DNA of 64,000 bases. Origin: Bacteroidetes bacterium GWC2_46_850. GTDB taxonomy: Bacteria; Bacteroidota; Bacteroidia; Bacteroidales; Dysgonomonadaceae. The translations under genes and the position numbers were made by a program. The notes beneath the pieces were generated by a model. That model did no database searches and had not been told where the DNA came from. It saw only the letters and a program-made list of their open reading frames with translations. The stretch covers positions 12,839 to 76,838 of the forward strand of contig MENQ01000006.1 of NCBI GenBank assembly GCA_001768325.1, given 5' to 3'. How positions within the stretch are numbered: position 1 is the first letter of the stretch; each line of letters begins with the position of its first letter. Positions 7,181 through 16,569 of the stretch are shown in pieces.

Positions 7181-9901
7181 TTACCCTTCTATCGCAGCCT
7201 GTGCTGCAGCCAGACGGGCGATGGGCACGCGGAAAGGAGAACAGGAAACATAATTCAACCCTACGGTATGGCAGAACTTCACCGATGAAGGTTCGCCGCC
7301 ATGTTCGCCGCAGATACCACATTTCAGCGAAGGCTTCACTTCACGTCCTTTCTGCACGGCCATGCGGACAAGCTGACCTACTCCGTTCTGGTCGAGCACG
7401 GCGAAAGGATCATGTTTCAGGATTCCTTTATCGAGATACATCGGCAGGAACTTGGCCACATCGTCGCGGCTGTATCCAAAGGTCATCTGTGTCAGGTCGT
7501 TGGTGCCGAAGGAGAAGAAATCAGCTTCTTTGGCAATCTTGTGTGCGGTAAGTGCAGCACGCGGAATCTCAATCATGGTCCCTATCTTGTATTCCACTGA
7601 ATCACTCTTCTCGGAAAACACCTGCTGAATCGTTGTCTCAATGATCTCTTTCTGTGCCATAAACTCATAGACGATACCCGTAAGCGGCACCATGATCTCG
7701 GGAATGACTTTGATACCCTCTTTCTTGAGTTCTATCGCTGCTTCCATAATGGCGCGGGTCTGCATCTCCGTTATTTCGGGATAGAGATTACCGAGACGGC
7801 AACCGCGTAAACCAAGCATCGGGTTGGACTCCATCAACCCTTCAACCCTGTCGTGGATATCCTTGTAGGAGATACCCATTACTCTGGCCATATCCATCTG
7901 CCCTTTTTCATCGTGAGGCACAAACTCGTGCAACGGCGGGTCGAGCAGACGAATGGTCACGGCAAAGCCGTTCATTGCCCTGAAAATACCAATAAAATCC
8001 TTTTTCTGCAACGGAAGCAGCTTTTCCAGTGCCTTGCGACGCCCGTCCTCATCCTTGGCGAGGATCATTTCACGCATGGGCACAATCTTATCTTCTTCAA
8101 AGAACATATGTTCGGTACGGCACAGGCCAATTCCCTTTGCACCAAAATTGCGTGCTACCGACGCATCGTGGGGTGTGTCGGCGTTGGTCCTGACATCCAT
8201 GCGTGCATATTTTTCGGCCAGGGTCATCAGTTCACTGAAATCGGCGTCAATCTCGGCATCCTGTGTTGTGATCTTCCCTTCGTATACATTTCCGGTGGAG
8301 CCATCCAGAGAGATCCAGTCTCCCTCCTTCAGCTCCTGGCCGTTGATGGTCATGCTGCGCGACTTGTAATCGATGATCAGGTTGTTGGCCGCCGACACGC
8401 AACACTTACCCATACCCCGGGCAACCACCGCTGCATGCGAGGTCATCCCTCCACGGGCGGTAAGGATCCCTTGTGACGATGCCATACCGCGCAAATCTTC
8501 GGGTGATGTCTCAATACGACAGAGGATTACCTTCTTCCCCTCTTTGAACCATTCTTCGGCTTCATCGGCATGAAACACAACCTGTCCGGCGGCAGCTCCG
8601 GGAGAGGCAGGCAGCCCGTGAGTCAACGGTTTTGCTTTCGCCAGTACTTTTTTATCAAATACAGGGTGCAGCAACTCATCCAGTTTCTCGGGATCACATC
8701 TTTTCAACGCAGTCTTCTCATCGATATATCCCTGATGCAGCATGTCAACGGCTATTTTCACCATGGCAGCACCGGTACGTTTTCCGTTACGGGTCTGTAG
8801 CAGCCATAGCTTGCCATCCTGAATGGTGAACTCCAGATCCTGCATATCCTTGAAATAATCTTCCAGCTTTTGCTGCACTTCGATGAGTTCCTTTGCACAC
8901 GCCGGAAGGGCTTCTTCCAGGGAAGGGTATTTTGCAGCCCGCTCCTCTTCGGAGATACCCTGTAACTGCGCCCAACGGCGGGAACCCTCTGTGGTGATCT
9001 GTTGCGGTGTACGTATGCCGGCAACCACATCTTCTCCCTGCGCGTCGATCAGGTACTCTCCGTTAAAGATATCCTCTCCGGTAGCGGCATCACGGGTAAA
9101 AGCGACACCGGTACCGGAGGTCTTGCCCATATTCCCGTATACCATTGCCTGCACATTGACAGCAGTACCCCATTCTTCGGGGAAGTTATTCATTTTGCGA
9201 TACAGGATGGCACGTTCGTTCATCCAACTGTCGAAAACGGCACAGACTGCTCCCCAGAGCTGATCCCACGGATTAACGGGGAATTCGTTGCCGGTATTTT
9301 TCTTCACCGCGTCCTTGAATCTCCTCACCAGCTCCTTCAGATCATCCGTAGTGAAGTCTGTATCCAGTTCTATTCCTTTTACAGCCTTCATCTCGTCCAT
9401 GATCTCTTCAAAAGGATCTATATCTTCCTTGCTTTGCGGTTTCAATCCCAGTACCACATCCCCGTACATCTGTACAAAACGGCGATAGGAATCCCACGCA
9501 AAACGTTCGTTGCCCGATTTCCTGGCAATTCCGGCCACGGCATCATCGTTCAACCCCAGGTTTAATACGGTGTCCATCATTCCCGGCATGGAAACACGTG
9601 CTCCCGATCGCACCGACACCAGACAGGGATTATCCTTATCCCCAAACCGGGTCCCCGTCAGTTCTTCAATCCGAGCAACAGCCTCTTCAACCTCCGCTTT
9701 CAGGACGCTGATCACATATTCTTTTCCTAATTCATTGTATTCAGTACAAACCTCCGTAGTGATGGTAAATCCCGGAGGAACGGGAACACCGATTAAGTTC
9801 ATTTCGGCAAGGTTAGCTCCTTTACCTCCAAGCAGGTTTTTCATATCCGCACGCCCCTCAGCGGCGCCGTTTCCAAAGGTATACACTCTCTTTTTTTCCA
9901 T
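7181..9901 (-). CDS. ppdK: Pyruvate, phosphate dikinase
   Basis: A 906-residue cytoplasmic enzyme that interconverts pyruvate, ATP and phosphate with phosphoenolpyruvate, AMP and pyrophosphate. Domains in order: nucleotide-binding N-terminal part with GGKGANLAEM near residue 26, central phosphohistidine domain with GGMTSHAAVVARG (catalytic His near 460), and the C-terminal PEP-utilising TIM barrel with GLCRTEHMF and KCGICGEHGGEP. Length is standard. It appears monocistronic, with its own terminator and a 113-base gap upstream. In anaerobic Bacteroidetes it can work in glycolysis with pyrophosphate or in gluconeogenesis. Confidence 0.97.
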   Translation of the reverse strand: MEKKRVYTFGNGAAEGRADMKNLLGGKGANLAEMNLIGVPVPPGFTITTEVCTEYNELGKEYVISVLKAEVEEAVARIEELTGTRFGDKDNPCLVSVRSGARVSMPGMMDTVLNLGLNDDAVAGIARKSGNERFAWDSYRRFVQMYGDVVLGLKPQSKEDIDPFEEIMDEMKAVKGIELDTDFTTDDLKELVRRFKDAVKKNTGNEFPVNPWDQLWGAVCAVFDSWMNERAILYRKMNNFPEEWGTAVNVQAMVYGNMGKTSGTGVAFTRDAATGEDIFNGEYLIDAQGEDVVAGIRTPQQITTEGSRRWAQLQGISEEERAAKYPSLEEALPACAKELIEVQQKLEDYFKDMQDLEFTIQDGKLWLLQTRNGKRTGAAMVKIAVDMLHQGYIDEKTALKRCDPEKLDELLHPVFDKKVLAKAKPLTHGLPASPGAAAGQVVFHADEAEEWFKEGKKVILCRIETSPEDLRGMASSQGILTARGGMTSHAAVVARGMGKCCVSAANNLIIDYKSRSMTINGQELKEGDWISLDGSTGNVYEGKITTQDAEIDADFSELMTLAEKYARMDVRTNADTPHDASVARNFGAKGIGLCRTEHMFFEEDKIVPMREMILAKDEDGRRKALEKLLPLQKKDFIGIFRAMNGFAVTIRLLDPPLHEFVPHDEKGQMDMARVMGISYKDIHDRVEGLMESNPMLGLRGCRLGNLYPEITEMQTRAIMEAAIELKKEGIKVIPEIMVPLTGIVYEFMAQKEIIETTIQQVFSEKSDSVEYKIGTMIEIPRAALTAHKIAKEADFFSFGTNDLTQMTFGYSRDDVAKFLPMYLDKGILKHDPFAVLDQNGVGQLVRMAVQKGREVKPSLKCGICGEHGGEPSSVKFCHTVGLNYVSCSPFRVPIARLAAAQAAIEG

Positions 9902-10014
9902 CTGATGCGTTATAATGATAAATTAAATGTTAAAAATATCTCCGGCAAATATTACCGATTCGCAAATATAGTAAATATACCAAAAAGAATGTGTCAATGG
10001 CAAATAGCTTTTCT

Positions 10015-10872
10015 CTATAGTGAGTCGCTATCGTTCATTCTGATGGGTTCTTTCAACAAAAGTTGCTCACGCTCACCCGAATTATCCTGCAATTGCAAAA
10101 CGGTATCCTGTGCTAATTCTTTATTCCCTAGAAATATATTATAAAGTCTGATTTGTAATCCCAAGATGGTGGTATCCTGCAGATGCAGGAAACCTTGAAT
10201 TTGCGAAAGCGTATCATTTTCGATAAATTTTGAACCAGCCATGCTATAGGTCTTGTTTTCGGTGATATCGAGCCGCTGATAAAGGGTTGTGTCGGCGTAA
10301 TGTAACGCAAGAAGGGAGGAAAAACGGGGATGGTACGCCGGCGGTATACCGATCACACTAAATGTAAACGTAAAATGATCGTCGGTTATCTTCTCTCCGA
10401 TATCGGTCGAATCGAGTTGAAACCGAAATCCGTTTCTCGGTGAAGGCATGGAAAAAGCAAATGTCTTCGGAATATAGGAAGGTTGAAAAAGAGAGGGATC
10501 TGTGTATTGTTGTGCCTGCTGCGCGGAAAGACGGGTGTCGATGTCGATGCGTGCCCGCTGCAGCATTGACTTTACCGAATCATTCATCTTCAGATACAAA
10601 TCTATCCTGTCGGAATACCACGACAAGGATGTGTCCCATTGAGCCTGCGTAATATGGTGTATACGAAAGACCTCATTGATGTATGCCTCTTTTTTTTCGG
10701 GTGTGTTGAAATGCTGATAATCAGTCTCCATGATTGCCTCGGCAACATACACATCATACAGTACACGTTCCATCTGTTTCCTGTTCAAAACTTCCTTCGG
10801 ACGGTTCTGACAGGAGAAGGTTGATACAACCACGATAAAAAGGCACAGATATGAAACAAGATTAGATTTCAC
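10015..10872 (-). CDS. DUF4296 lipoprotein
   Basis: A 285-residue protein with a lipoprotein signal (residues 1-21, lipobox STFSC). The region after it, about 30-115 (MERVLYDVYVAEAIMETDY), matches the DUF4296 family of Bacteroidetes as I remember it; function unknown. The start is GTG at 10872, inside the end of lspA (11-base overlap), which suggests translational coupling. It is the last gene of the ileS-dksA-like-lspA run. Its own lipid modification would need LspA, the gene just upstream. Confidence 0.8.
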   Translation of the reverse strand: MKSNLVSYLCLFIVVVSTFSCQNRPKEVLNRKQMERVLYDVYVAEAIMETDYQHFNTPEKKEAYINEVFRIHHITQAQWDTSLSWYSDRIDLYLKMNDSVKSMLQRARIDIDTRLSAQQAQQYTDPSLFQPSYIPKTFAFSMPSPRNGFRFQLDSTDIGEKITDDHFTFTFSVIGIPPAYHPRFSSLLALHYADTTLYQRLDITENKTYSMAGSKFIENDTLSQIQGFLHLQDTTILGLQIRLYNIFLGNKELAQDTVLQLQDNSGEREQLLLKEPIRMNDSDSL

Positions 10873-11533
10873 TTTCCTTTTCCTGTTTTTCTTTGTCTAT
10901 TTTTTCCCGCTCTGTTTTCGACAGCAGCGAATAGGACAATGTCCTTCTATAAAACAACAAAATCAGAATGACACCCACAGTAATTGCTGAATCGGCAATA
11001 TTAAAGATAAAGCGGAAGAAGAGAAACTCATCCCCACCCACCATCGGCACCCAGTCAGGCCAGGTTCCGCTGAACAATGGAAAGTATAACATATCCACGA
11101 CCTTACCATGAAGGAGCGACGAATAACCTTCACCCCATGGCACCAGAGAAGCCACATGTCCCGGAAAACTGGCTTCGAAAATAGCACCATAGAAGATGCT
11201 GTCGATGATATTCCCCGACGCACCTGCCAGTACGAGCGTGACACACACGATGAATCCGGTTTTATAGCTCTCTTTTACCAGCCTCCTGATGTAGAGGATG
11301 ATCAGCACAACTGCGACAATGCGAAAAAGTGACAGAAAGAGTTTCCCTCCTGCTTCGATCCCGAAAGCCATCCCGTTGTTCTCCACGAAATAAATACGGA
11401 ACCAGTCGGTAACCGGTATCACGTCGTACAACCCCATATGGGTTTTCACCCATATCTTGGATAGCTGATCAACAAATAGAACCAGAAGAACAACTGCCGC
11501 CGCCATCCAGGCCTTGTATGAATTTTTCTTCAT
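10862..11533 (-). CDS. lspA: Lipoprotein signal peptidase (signal peptidase II)
   Basis: A 223-residue inner-membrane aspartic protease that removes signal peptides from lipid-modified prolipoproteins. Four hydrophobic segments are visible. The two catalytic motifs are present as GNIIDSIFYG and FNIADSAITVG, each with the active Asp. It is longer than the roughly 165-residue E. coli enzyme because of an inserted periplasmic loop and a charged C-terminal tail. It starts 10 bases after the dksA-like gene. Many lipoproteins in this window are its likely substrates. Confidence 0.95.
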   Translation of the reverse strand: MKKNSYKAWMAAAVVLLVLFVDQLSKIWVKTHMGLYDVIPVTDWFRIYFVENNGMAFGIEAGGKLFLSLFRIVAVVLIILYIRRLVKESYKTGFIVCVTLVLAGASGNIIDSIFYGAIFEASFPGHVASLVPWGEGYSSLLHGKVVDMLYFPLFSGTWPDWVPMVGGDEFLFFRFIFNIADSAITVGVILILLFYRRTLSYSLLSKTEREKIDKEKQEKESEI

Positions 11534-11543
11534 CCGTCAGTAG

Positions 11544-11924
11544 TTACTTTTTCTTGGCCGATTTAGCCTCAATGCTCAATGTAGCATGAGGCACGGCACG
11601 CAGACGTTCCTTGGGGATGAGCTTGCCTGTTTCGCGGCAAACACCATATGTCCCGTTCTCAATGCGTACCAGTGCAGCCTGTAAGTTCTGAATGAACTTC
11701 ATCTGACGTTGAGCCAACCTCCCTGCTTCCTCCTTTGAGAGCGTGGAAGCACCTTCCTCAAGTACCTTGTAGGTAGGAGATGTATCAATGGTGTCATTAC
11801 CGTCGGTGTTGGTAACGGCAGCACGATAATTGTCATACTCCTGACGGGCTACCTGCAACTTTTCATTGATTATTCCCCGGAATTCTTCCAGTTCCTCATC
11901 TGAATATCTTGTCTTTTCACTCAT
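11544..11924 (-). CDS. DksA/TraR-family protein lacking the zinc-finger cysteines
   Basis: A 126-residue protein with an N-terminal coiled coil (about 5-90) and a C-terminal segment, GTYGVCRETGKLIPKERLRAVPHATL, that clearly matches the DksA/TraR finger. Of the four zinc cysteines only C96 remains. DksA relatives bind the RNA polymerase secondary channel and can act with ppGpp; cysteine-poor members are known in several groups. It lies between ileS and lspA on the same strand and has its own promoter-like box. Confidence 0.88.
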   Translation of the reverse strand: MSEKTRYSDEELEEFRGIINEKLQVARQEYDNYRAAVTNTDGNDTIDTSPTYKVLEEGASTLSKEEAGRLAQRQMKFIQNLQAALVRIENGTYGVCRETGKLIPKERLRAVPHATLSIEAKSAKKK

Positions 11925-12024
11925 AATAAAAATGTATGTTTATTGGCTGTGTCTCTTGTTGGAATCAGAGTTCATGTACAACAACCCGGATTATAAAAAG
12001 TTTGTTCACGTTTGTATGCCTTCG

Positions 12025-12055
12025 CAAAGATACATATAAAACAAATAATTCTCAA
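12025..12055 (-). promoter_or_regulatory. Candidate promoter of the dksA-like gene
   Basis: On the minus strand TTGA (12055-12052) is followed by 19 bases and then TATCTTTG (12032-12025). It starts at the end of ileS. The -7 element fits well and the -33 element is degenerate. Confidence 0.45.
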
Positions 12056-15000
12056 CTGTTTTTCAGGATGCTGACAGTCAACAGCTGATCATCTATTTCT
12101 ATTTGATCTTCAAACTGTTCCACGGCAACAGCAATCTCATCGGCCAGTACCTGATTCCGAATGTAACCTGCATAAGCCGTGATGGCTTCATCAAAGGCAG
12201 GATGCGATGAAATACGAACGATGATGCGGTCTGTGATTTCAAAATCCTTTGCTTTACGCAGATTCTGAATCCTGTTCACCAGCTCACGGGCAATACCCTC
12301 TTTTTCGAGCTCTCCGGTAATGGTCACATCGAGCGCCACGGTCAGCCTCCCCTCGTTGCCTACGAGCCAGCCCGGTATATCTTCCGAGATGATCTCCACA
12401 TCGTCTGACGTAATCACGGCATCCTGTCCGTCGACCATCAGCAGGAAAGATCCGTTTTTTTCCAGGTCATTGATCTGGCGTTGATCCATCTCCTGGATGC
12501 GCTGTGCCAGTTGCTTCATGATCTTCCCGTATCGTGGTCCCAGTTTCTTGAAATCGGGCTTCACCCGTTTCACCAGCATCTCACTGGCGGAATCCACGAA
12601 ATGCAGTTCTTTCACGTTCACCTCGTTGAGTATAAGCGACTCTACGGAAGAGATATTTTGCTTCTGCTCTTCGTCAACCACCGGAATCATAATTCGGGAA
12701 AGAGGCTGACGCACTTTGATATTTACTTTGCGGCGCAATGCCAGTACAATGGAGGAGGCAGTTTGTGCCAGATACATCTGCTCTTCGAGCGGACGGTCGA
12801 TGCGATTCCCATCGGCCACAGGGAAGTCGGCCAGATGAACCGACTCAGGTTGTTCGTCATTTGTAACGGAGATCAGATCGAGGAACAATTTATCTGCATA
12901 AAACGGAGCGATGGGGGCCACCAGCTTTGCCACCGTCACCAGGCACTGATACAGTGTCTGGTATGCCGACAACTTGTCATCGGTCATCTCACCTCCCCAG
13001 AAACGTTTCCTGTTCAGGCGAACATACCAGTTGCTGAGGTTGTCGTTTACGAAGTCGGCTATCGCACGTCCTGCCTTGGTCGGCTCGTAATTCTCATAGC
13101 CCTGATCAACCTCATTCACGAGAGAATTCAGCAGCGAGATGATCCAGCGATCGATCTCGGGTCTCTTTTCGATTGGTATCTGCGGATACTGATCGCGGTA
13201 ATCGTCCACGTTGGCATACAAGACAAAGAAGGAGTAGGTATTGTAGAGCGTACCGAAAAATTTTCGGCGCGCCTCTTCCACACCCTCTATGTCGAATTTG
13301 AGGTTGTCCCAGGGCGCCGCGTTGGTGATCATATACCAGCGAAGCGGGTCGGAGCCATGCTTCTCGATGGTCTCAAATGGATCCACTGCATTTCCCAGAC
13401 GTTTGGACATCTTGTTGCCATTCTTGTCAAGTACCAGTCCGTTGGAAACCACGTTTTTGAACGCCACACTTCCTTTCACCATGGAAGCGATGGCGTGCAG
13501 CGTGTAAAACCAGCCACGCGTCTGATCCACTCCTTCGGCAATAAAATCCGCGGGAAACGCTTGCTGAAACTCTTCTTCCGGAATATGAGGATAGAAAACC
13601 TGGGCAAAAGGCATGGCTCCACTGTCGAACCAGACATCAATCAGGTCAGACTCACGCATCATGGGCTTGCCGCTCTCAGAAACCAGTATGATATTGTCCA
13701 CGTAGGGCCGATGCAGGTCAATCTGATCATATTGCAGCTCCTCGTAATCGCCCAGGTCAAGCCCTTTCCAGGGGAGTTCTTTCATCACACCGGCATCCAA
13801 TGCCTTCTGCATCTCTTCGTAAAGCTCCTTCACCGAGCCGATGCATTTCTCTTCTCTACCATCTTCGGTACGCCAGATGGGTAGTGGGGTGCCCCAGTAG
13901 CGACTGCGGCTCAAGTTCCAGTCCTGCAGGTTTTCGAGCCACTTACCAAAACGGCCCGTACCGGTGGACTGGGGCTTCCAGTTAATGGTATTGTTGAGTT
14001 CGATCATCTTATCGCGCGAAGCCGTGGCACGGATAAACCAACTATCGAGCGGGTAGTACAATACCGGCTTGTCGGTACGCCAGCAGTGGGGATAGGTATG
14101 CACCTGTTTTTCGATGCGAAAAGCGCGATTCTGTTGTTTCAGCATGACCGACAGATCCACATCAAGCGTAGCATCCTCTTCGGTGAGGGAAGCGTCGTAT
14201 TCGTTTTTTACATAGCGGCCCGCATACTCTTTATAACGCTCCGCATCCATGTTGTTCCGTACAAAGAGTGGATCGAGGTCTTCGAGCAGGAAAAATTTGC
14301 CCGTAAGGTCCACCATGGGGCGTGGATTTCCTTCTTTGTCGGTAAGCAATAATCCGGGCACATCGTTTTCCCTGCCCACCTTCATATCATCCGCGCCAAA
14401 GGTGGGAGCGATGTGTACGATACCCGTACCGTCTTCCGTGGTTACAAAATCACCAGTCACCACTTTAAATGCGTTATCCGATGCCTTCACCCAGGGGATG
14501 AGCTGCTCATAGCCGAAACCGTCCAGTTCAGAGCCCTTCCATACCTTATCGAGCACGCGGAACGGGATATTCTTGTCGCCGGGTTTGTAATCATCGAGTG
14601 CCAAAGCGCTGTTCTTCTCCGGAAAGTAAGAGCCGATCAGACTTTTTGCCAGCACCAACGTCACAGGTTTCCCTGTATAAGGGTTATAAGTTTGCACCGC
14701 TGCATAATCGATATTCTTTCCAACAGCCAATAATACATTAGAAGGCAATGTCCAGGGCGTGGTGGTCCAGGCCAGGAAGAAGGGTTCTCCAAACTCCTGC
14801 CACGCAGGCAGCGGATTCTTAATCGGAAATTGTGCCGTACAGGTGGTATCCTTCACATCACGGTAGCATCCGGGCTGATTCAGCTCATGGGTGCTTAACC
14901 CTGTTCCTGCAGCAGGTGAGTAGGGTTGTATGGTATATCCCTTGTAGAGATAATCTTTGTTGTACAACTCTTTGAGCAAGTACCAGAGTGTTTCGATGTA

Positions 15001-15468
15001 GCGATTGTCGTAGGTAACGTAGGGATCACTCATATCAACCCAGTAACCCATTTTCCGGGTGAGGTCCTCCCACTCCCGGGTATATTTCATCACTTCGGTA
15101 CGGCAGGCAGCATTATACTCCTCTACCGTGATTTTTTTCCCGATATCTTCTTTGGTAATGCCCATTGATCTTTCCACGCCAAGTTCTACGGGCAGGCCAT
15201 GGGTATCCCAGCCGGCCTTTCGGTTCACCAGATACCCTTTCATGGTCTTGTAGCGACAGAAGATGTCTTTGATGGATCGTGCAATCACATGATGGATCCC
15301 CGGCATGCCGTTGGCTGAGGGGGGCCCTTCATAAAACACAAAGCGGGGATGTCCTTCGCGCATTTCCAGACTTTTCCTGAAAATATCCTTTTCATCCCAC
15401 ACTTTCAACATCTCTTTGTTTACGTCTGAAAGATTTAGCTGATTGTATTCGGGAAACTTTTTGCTCAT
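12052..15468 (-). CDS. ileS: Isoleucyl-tRNA synthetase
   Basis: A class I aminoacyl-tRNA synthetase of 1138 residues charging tRNA-Ile. The HIGH-type motif reads PSANGMPGIHHV near residue 54 and the KMSKR loop is in GNKMSKRLGN. A large editing domain lies between them and an anticodon-binding domain follows. The long form resembles the eukaryote-like type common in Bacteroidetes. I place the start at the ATG at 15468 (MSKKFPEYNQLNLS), not at the ATG eight codons upstream, because the family begins there. Confidence 0.96.
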   Translation of the reverse strand: MSKKFPEYNQLNLSDVNKEMLKVWDEKDIFRKSLEMREGHPRFVFYEGPPSANGMPGIHHVIARSIKDIFCRYKTMKGYLVNRKAGWDTHGLPVELGVERSMGITKEDIGKKITVEEYNAACRTEVMKYTREWEDLTRKMGYWVDMSDPYVTYDNRYIETLWYLLKELYNKDYLYKGYTIQPYSPAAGTGLSTHELNQPGCYRDVKDTTCTAQFPIKNPLPAWQEFGEPFFLAWTTTPWTLPSNVLLAVGKNIDYAAVQTYNPYTGKPVTLVLAKSLIGSYFPEKNSALALDDYKPGDKNIPFRVLDKVWKGSELDGFGYEQLIPWVKASDNAFKVVTGDFVTTEDGTGIVHIAPTFGADDMKVGRENDVPGLLLTDKEGNPRPMVDLTGKFFLLEDLDPLFVRNNMDAERYKEYAGRYVKNEYDASLTEEDATLDVDLSVMLKQQNRAFRIEKQVHTYPHCWRTDKPVLYYPLDSWFIRATASRDKMIELNNTINWKPQSTGTGRFGKWLENLQDWNLSRSRYWGTPLPIWRTEDGREEKCIGSVKELYEEMQKALDAGVMKELPWKGLDLGDYEELQYDQIDLHRPYVDNIILVSESGKPMMRESDLIDVWFDSGAMPFAQVFYPHIPEEEFQQAFPADFIAEGVDQTRGWFYTLHAIASMVKGSVAFKNVVSNGLVLDKNGNKMSKRLGNAVDPFETIEKHGSDPLRWYMITNAAPWDNLKFDIEGVEEARRKFFGTLYNTYSFFVLYANVDDYRDQYPQIPIEKRPEIDRWIISLLNSLVNEVDQGYENYEPTKAGRAIADFVNDNLSNWYVRLNRKRFWGGEMTDDKLSAYQTLYQCLVTVAKLVAPIAPFYADKLFLDLISVTNDEQPESVHLADFPVADGNRIDRPLEEQMYLAQTASSIVLALRRKVNIKVRQPLSRIMIPVVDEEQKQNISSVESLILNEVNVKELHFVDSASEMLVKRVKPDFKKLGPRYGKIMKQLAQRIQEMDQRQINDLEKNGSFLLMVDGQDAVITSDDVEIISEDIPGWLVGNEGRLTVALDVTITGELEKEGIARELVNRIQNLRKAKDFEITDRIIVRISSHPAFDEAITAYAGYIRNQVLADEIAVAVEQFEDQIEIDDQLLTVSILKNS

Positions 15469-15503
15469 TGTCAATGAATTTATACCATACAAAATTTAAG
15501 ATG

Positions 15504-15534
15504 CAAAGGTAGTAATAAATTGAGAAACGACAAT
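15504..15534 (-). promoter_or_regulatory. Promoter of ileS
   Basis: ATTG (15534-15531 on the minus strand), 19 bases, then TACCTTTG (15511-15504). This fits the Bacteroidetes promoter, about 36 bases upstream of the chosen start. Confidence 0.55.
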
Positions 15535-15646
15535 TGGCAGAAAACAACGACTTCACTTGTCCGTTCCGATAAAAAAAAGTACTTTCGGGTTTTTAAACAG
15601 TCTCTTTTGTGTATCTAACAGAACAACATAATAACAAAAAACAACA

Positions 15647-16498
15647 ATGAGAAGAACATTCACATGGATTTGTCTGGTACTGCTTGCTGTGGCACCGCTA
15701 TCCGCAAAAAACAAACAAAAAGTACCGATGCGCGTCTCCACATTTAATCTGAGAATGGACACGCCCAATGACGGGGAAAATGCATGGCCCCATCGCAAAG
15801 AGATGGTGAAAGGATTGATTCGTTTTCACGATCTGGATATCATTGGCACCCAGGAAGGATTTAAACATCAGCTGGACGACATCCTTGAACTGGAAAACTA
15901 TGCTTACACAGGTGCAGGACGCGACGATGGCAAAGATGCCGGGGAACATTCGGCAATCATCTACAAAAAGGAGCGGTTTAACTTGCTACAAAGCGGCACT
16001 TTCTGGTTCTCCGAAACACCGGACGTACCAGGCAAGGGATGGGATGCGACCTGCTGTAACCGCATCTGCTCCTGGGCCCGATTCAGTGACAAGTCATCGG
16101 GAACAATGTTTTACGTGTTCAACGTGCATTACGACCACCAGGGGCAGGAAGCCCGTAAAAATTCTTCGCTGTTGCTGATTGAAAAAATTAAAAAGATGGC
16201 GGGTAACATGCCGGTATTTGTGACCGGTGATTTCAACGCCACGCCCGAATCGGAGCCTATCAAGGTTCTCTCTGCATCGGGACTGTTGAGAGATTCCTAT
16301 CTGGTGACCAAGGAACCTCCTTACGGTACAACCGGCACCTTCAACTCTTTCCGCACGGATGCCCCTACGGAAAGCCGCATCGATTACATCTGGGTGACGC
16401 CGCAGGTTAACGTCAGGAAATATGGCGTATTGAACGAAGTGCAGTATGGGCGATTTCCATCAGATCATTTCCCGGTGGTAATCGAAGCAACATTCTGA
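15647..16498 (+). CDS. Secreted endonuclease/exonuclease/phosphatase-family protein
   Basis: A 283-residue exported protein (signal about 1-20) with the complete EEP fold: FNLRMDTPNDGENAWPHRK at the start, the metal-binding Glu in GTQEGFKHQL, TGDFNATPESEP, and the final RIDYIWVT and SDHFPVV with the catalytic His. Such proteins cut phosphodiester or phosphomonoester bonds of nucleic acids, phospholipids or sugar phosphates; the substrate cannot be read from sequence. It stands alone, divergent from ileS, with a terminator directly after it. Confidence 0.88.
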   Translation: MRRTFTWICLVLLAVAPLSAKNKQKVPMRVSTFNLRMDTPNDGENAWPHRKEMVKGLIRFHDLDIIGTQEGFKHQLDDILELENYAYTGAGRDDGKDAGEHSAIIYKKERFNLLQSGTFWFSETPDVPGKGWDATCCNRICSWARFSDKSSGTMFYVFNVHYDHQGQEARKNSSLLLIEKIKKMAGNMPVFVTGDFNATPESEPIKVLSASGLLRDSYLVTKEPPYGTTGTFNSFRTDAPTESRIDYIWVTPQVNVRKYGVLNEVQYGRFPSDHFPVVIEATF

Positions 16499-16516
16499 TA
16501 AAACATCTCCATCACC

Positions 16517-16553
16517 AAAGAAACCCGACTCATGAATGAACCGGGTTTCTTTT
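16517..16553 (+). terminator. Bidirectional terminator between the EEP gene and the aminotransferase
   Basis: AAAGAAACCCG and CGGGTTTCTTT form an 11-bp stem followed by a T-run. It lies between convergent genes and can serve both. Confidence 0.85.
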
Positions 16554-16569
16554 TATTAACCATGGCAAA

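Noticed and set aside
7853-8476. A 207-codon open frame opposite ppdK
   Set aside because: Fully antisense to conserved ppdK sequence and without domain or start signals.
12481-13884. A 467-codon open frame on the plus strand
   Set aside because: It lies entirely antisense to ileS, whose motifs are clear; its translation has no recognisable domain and is a shadow of the ileS codon pattern.
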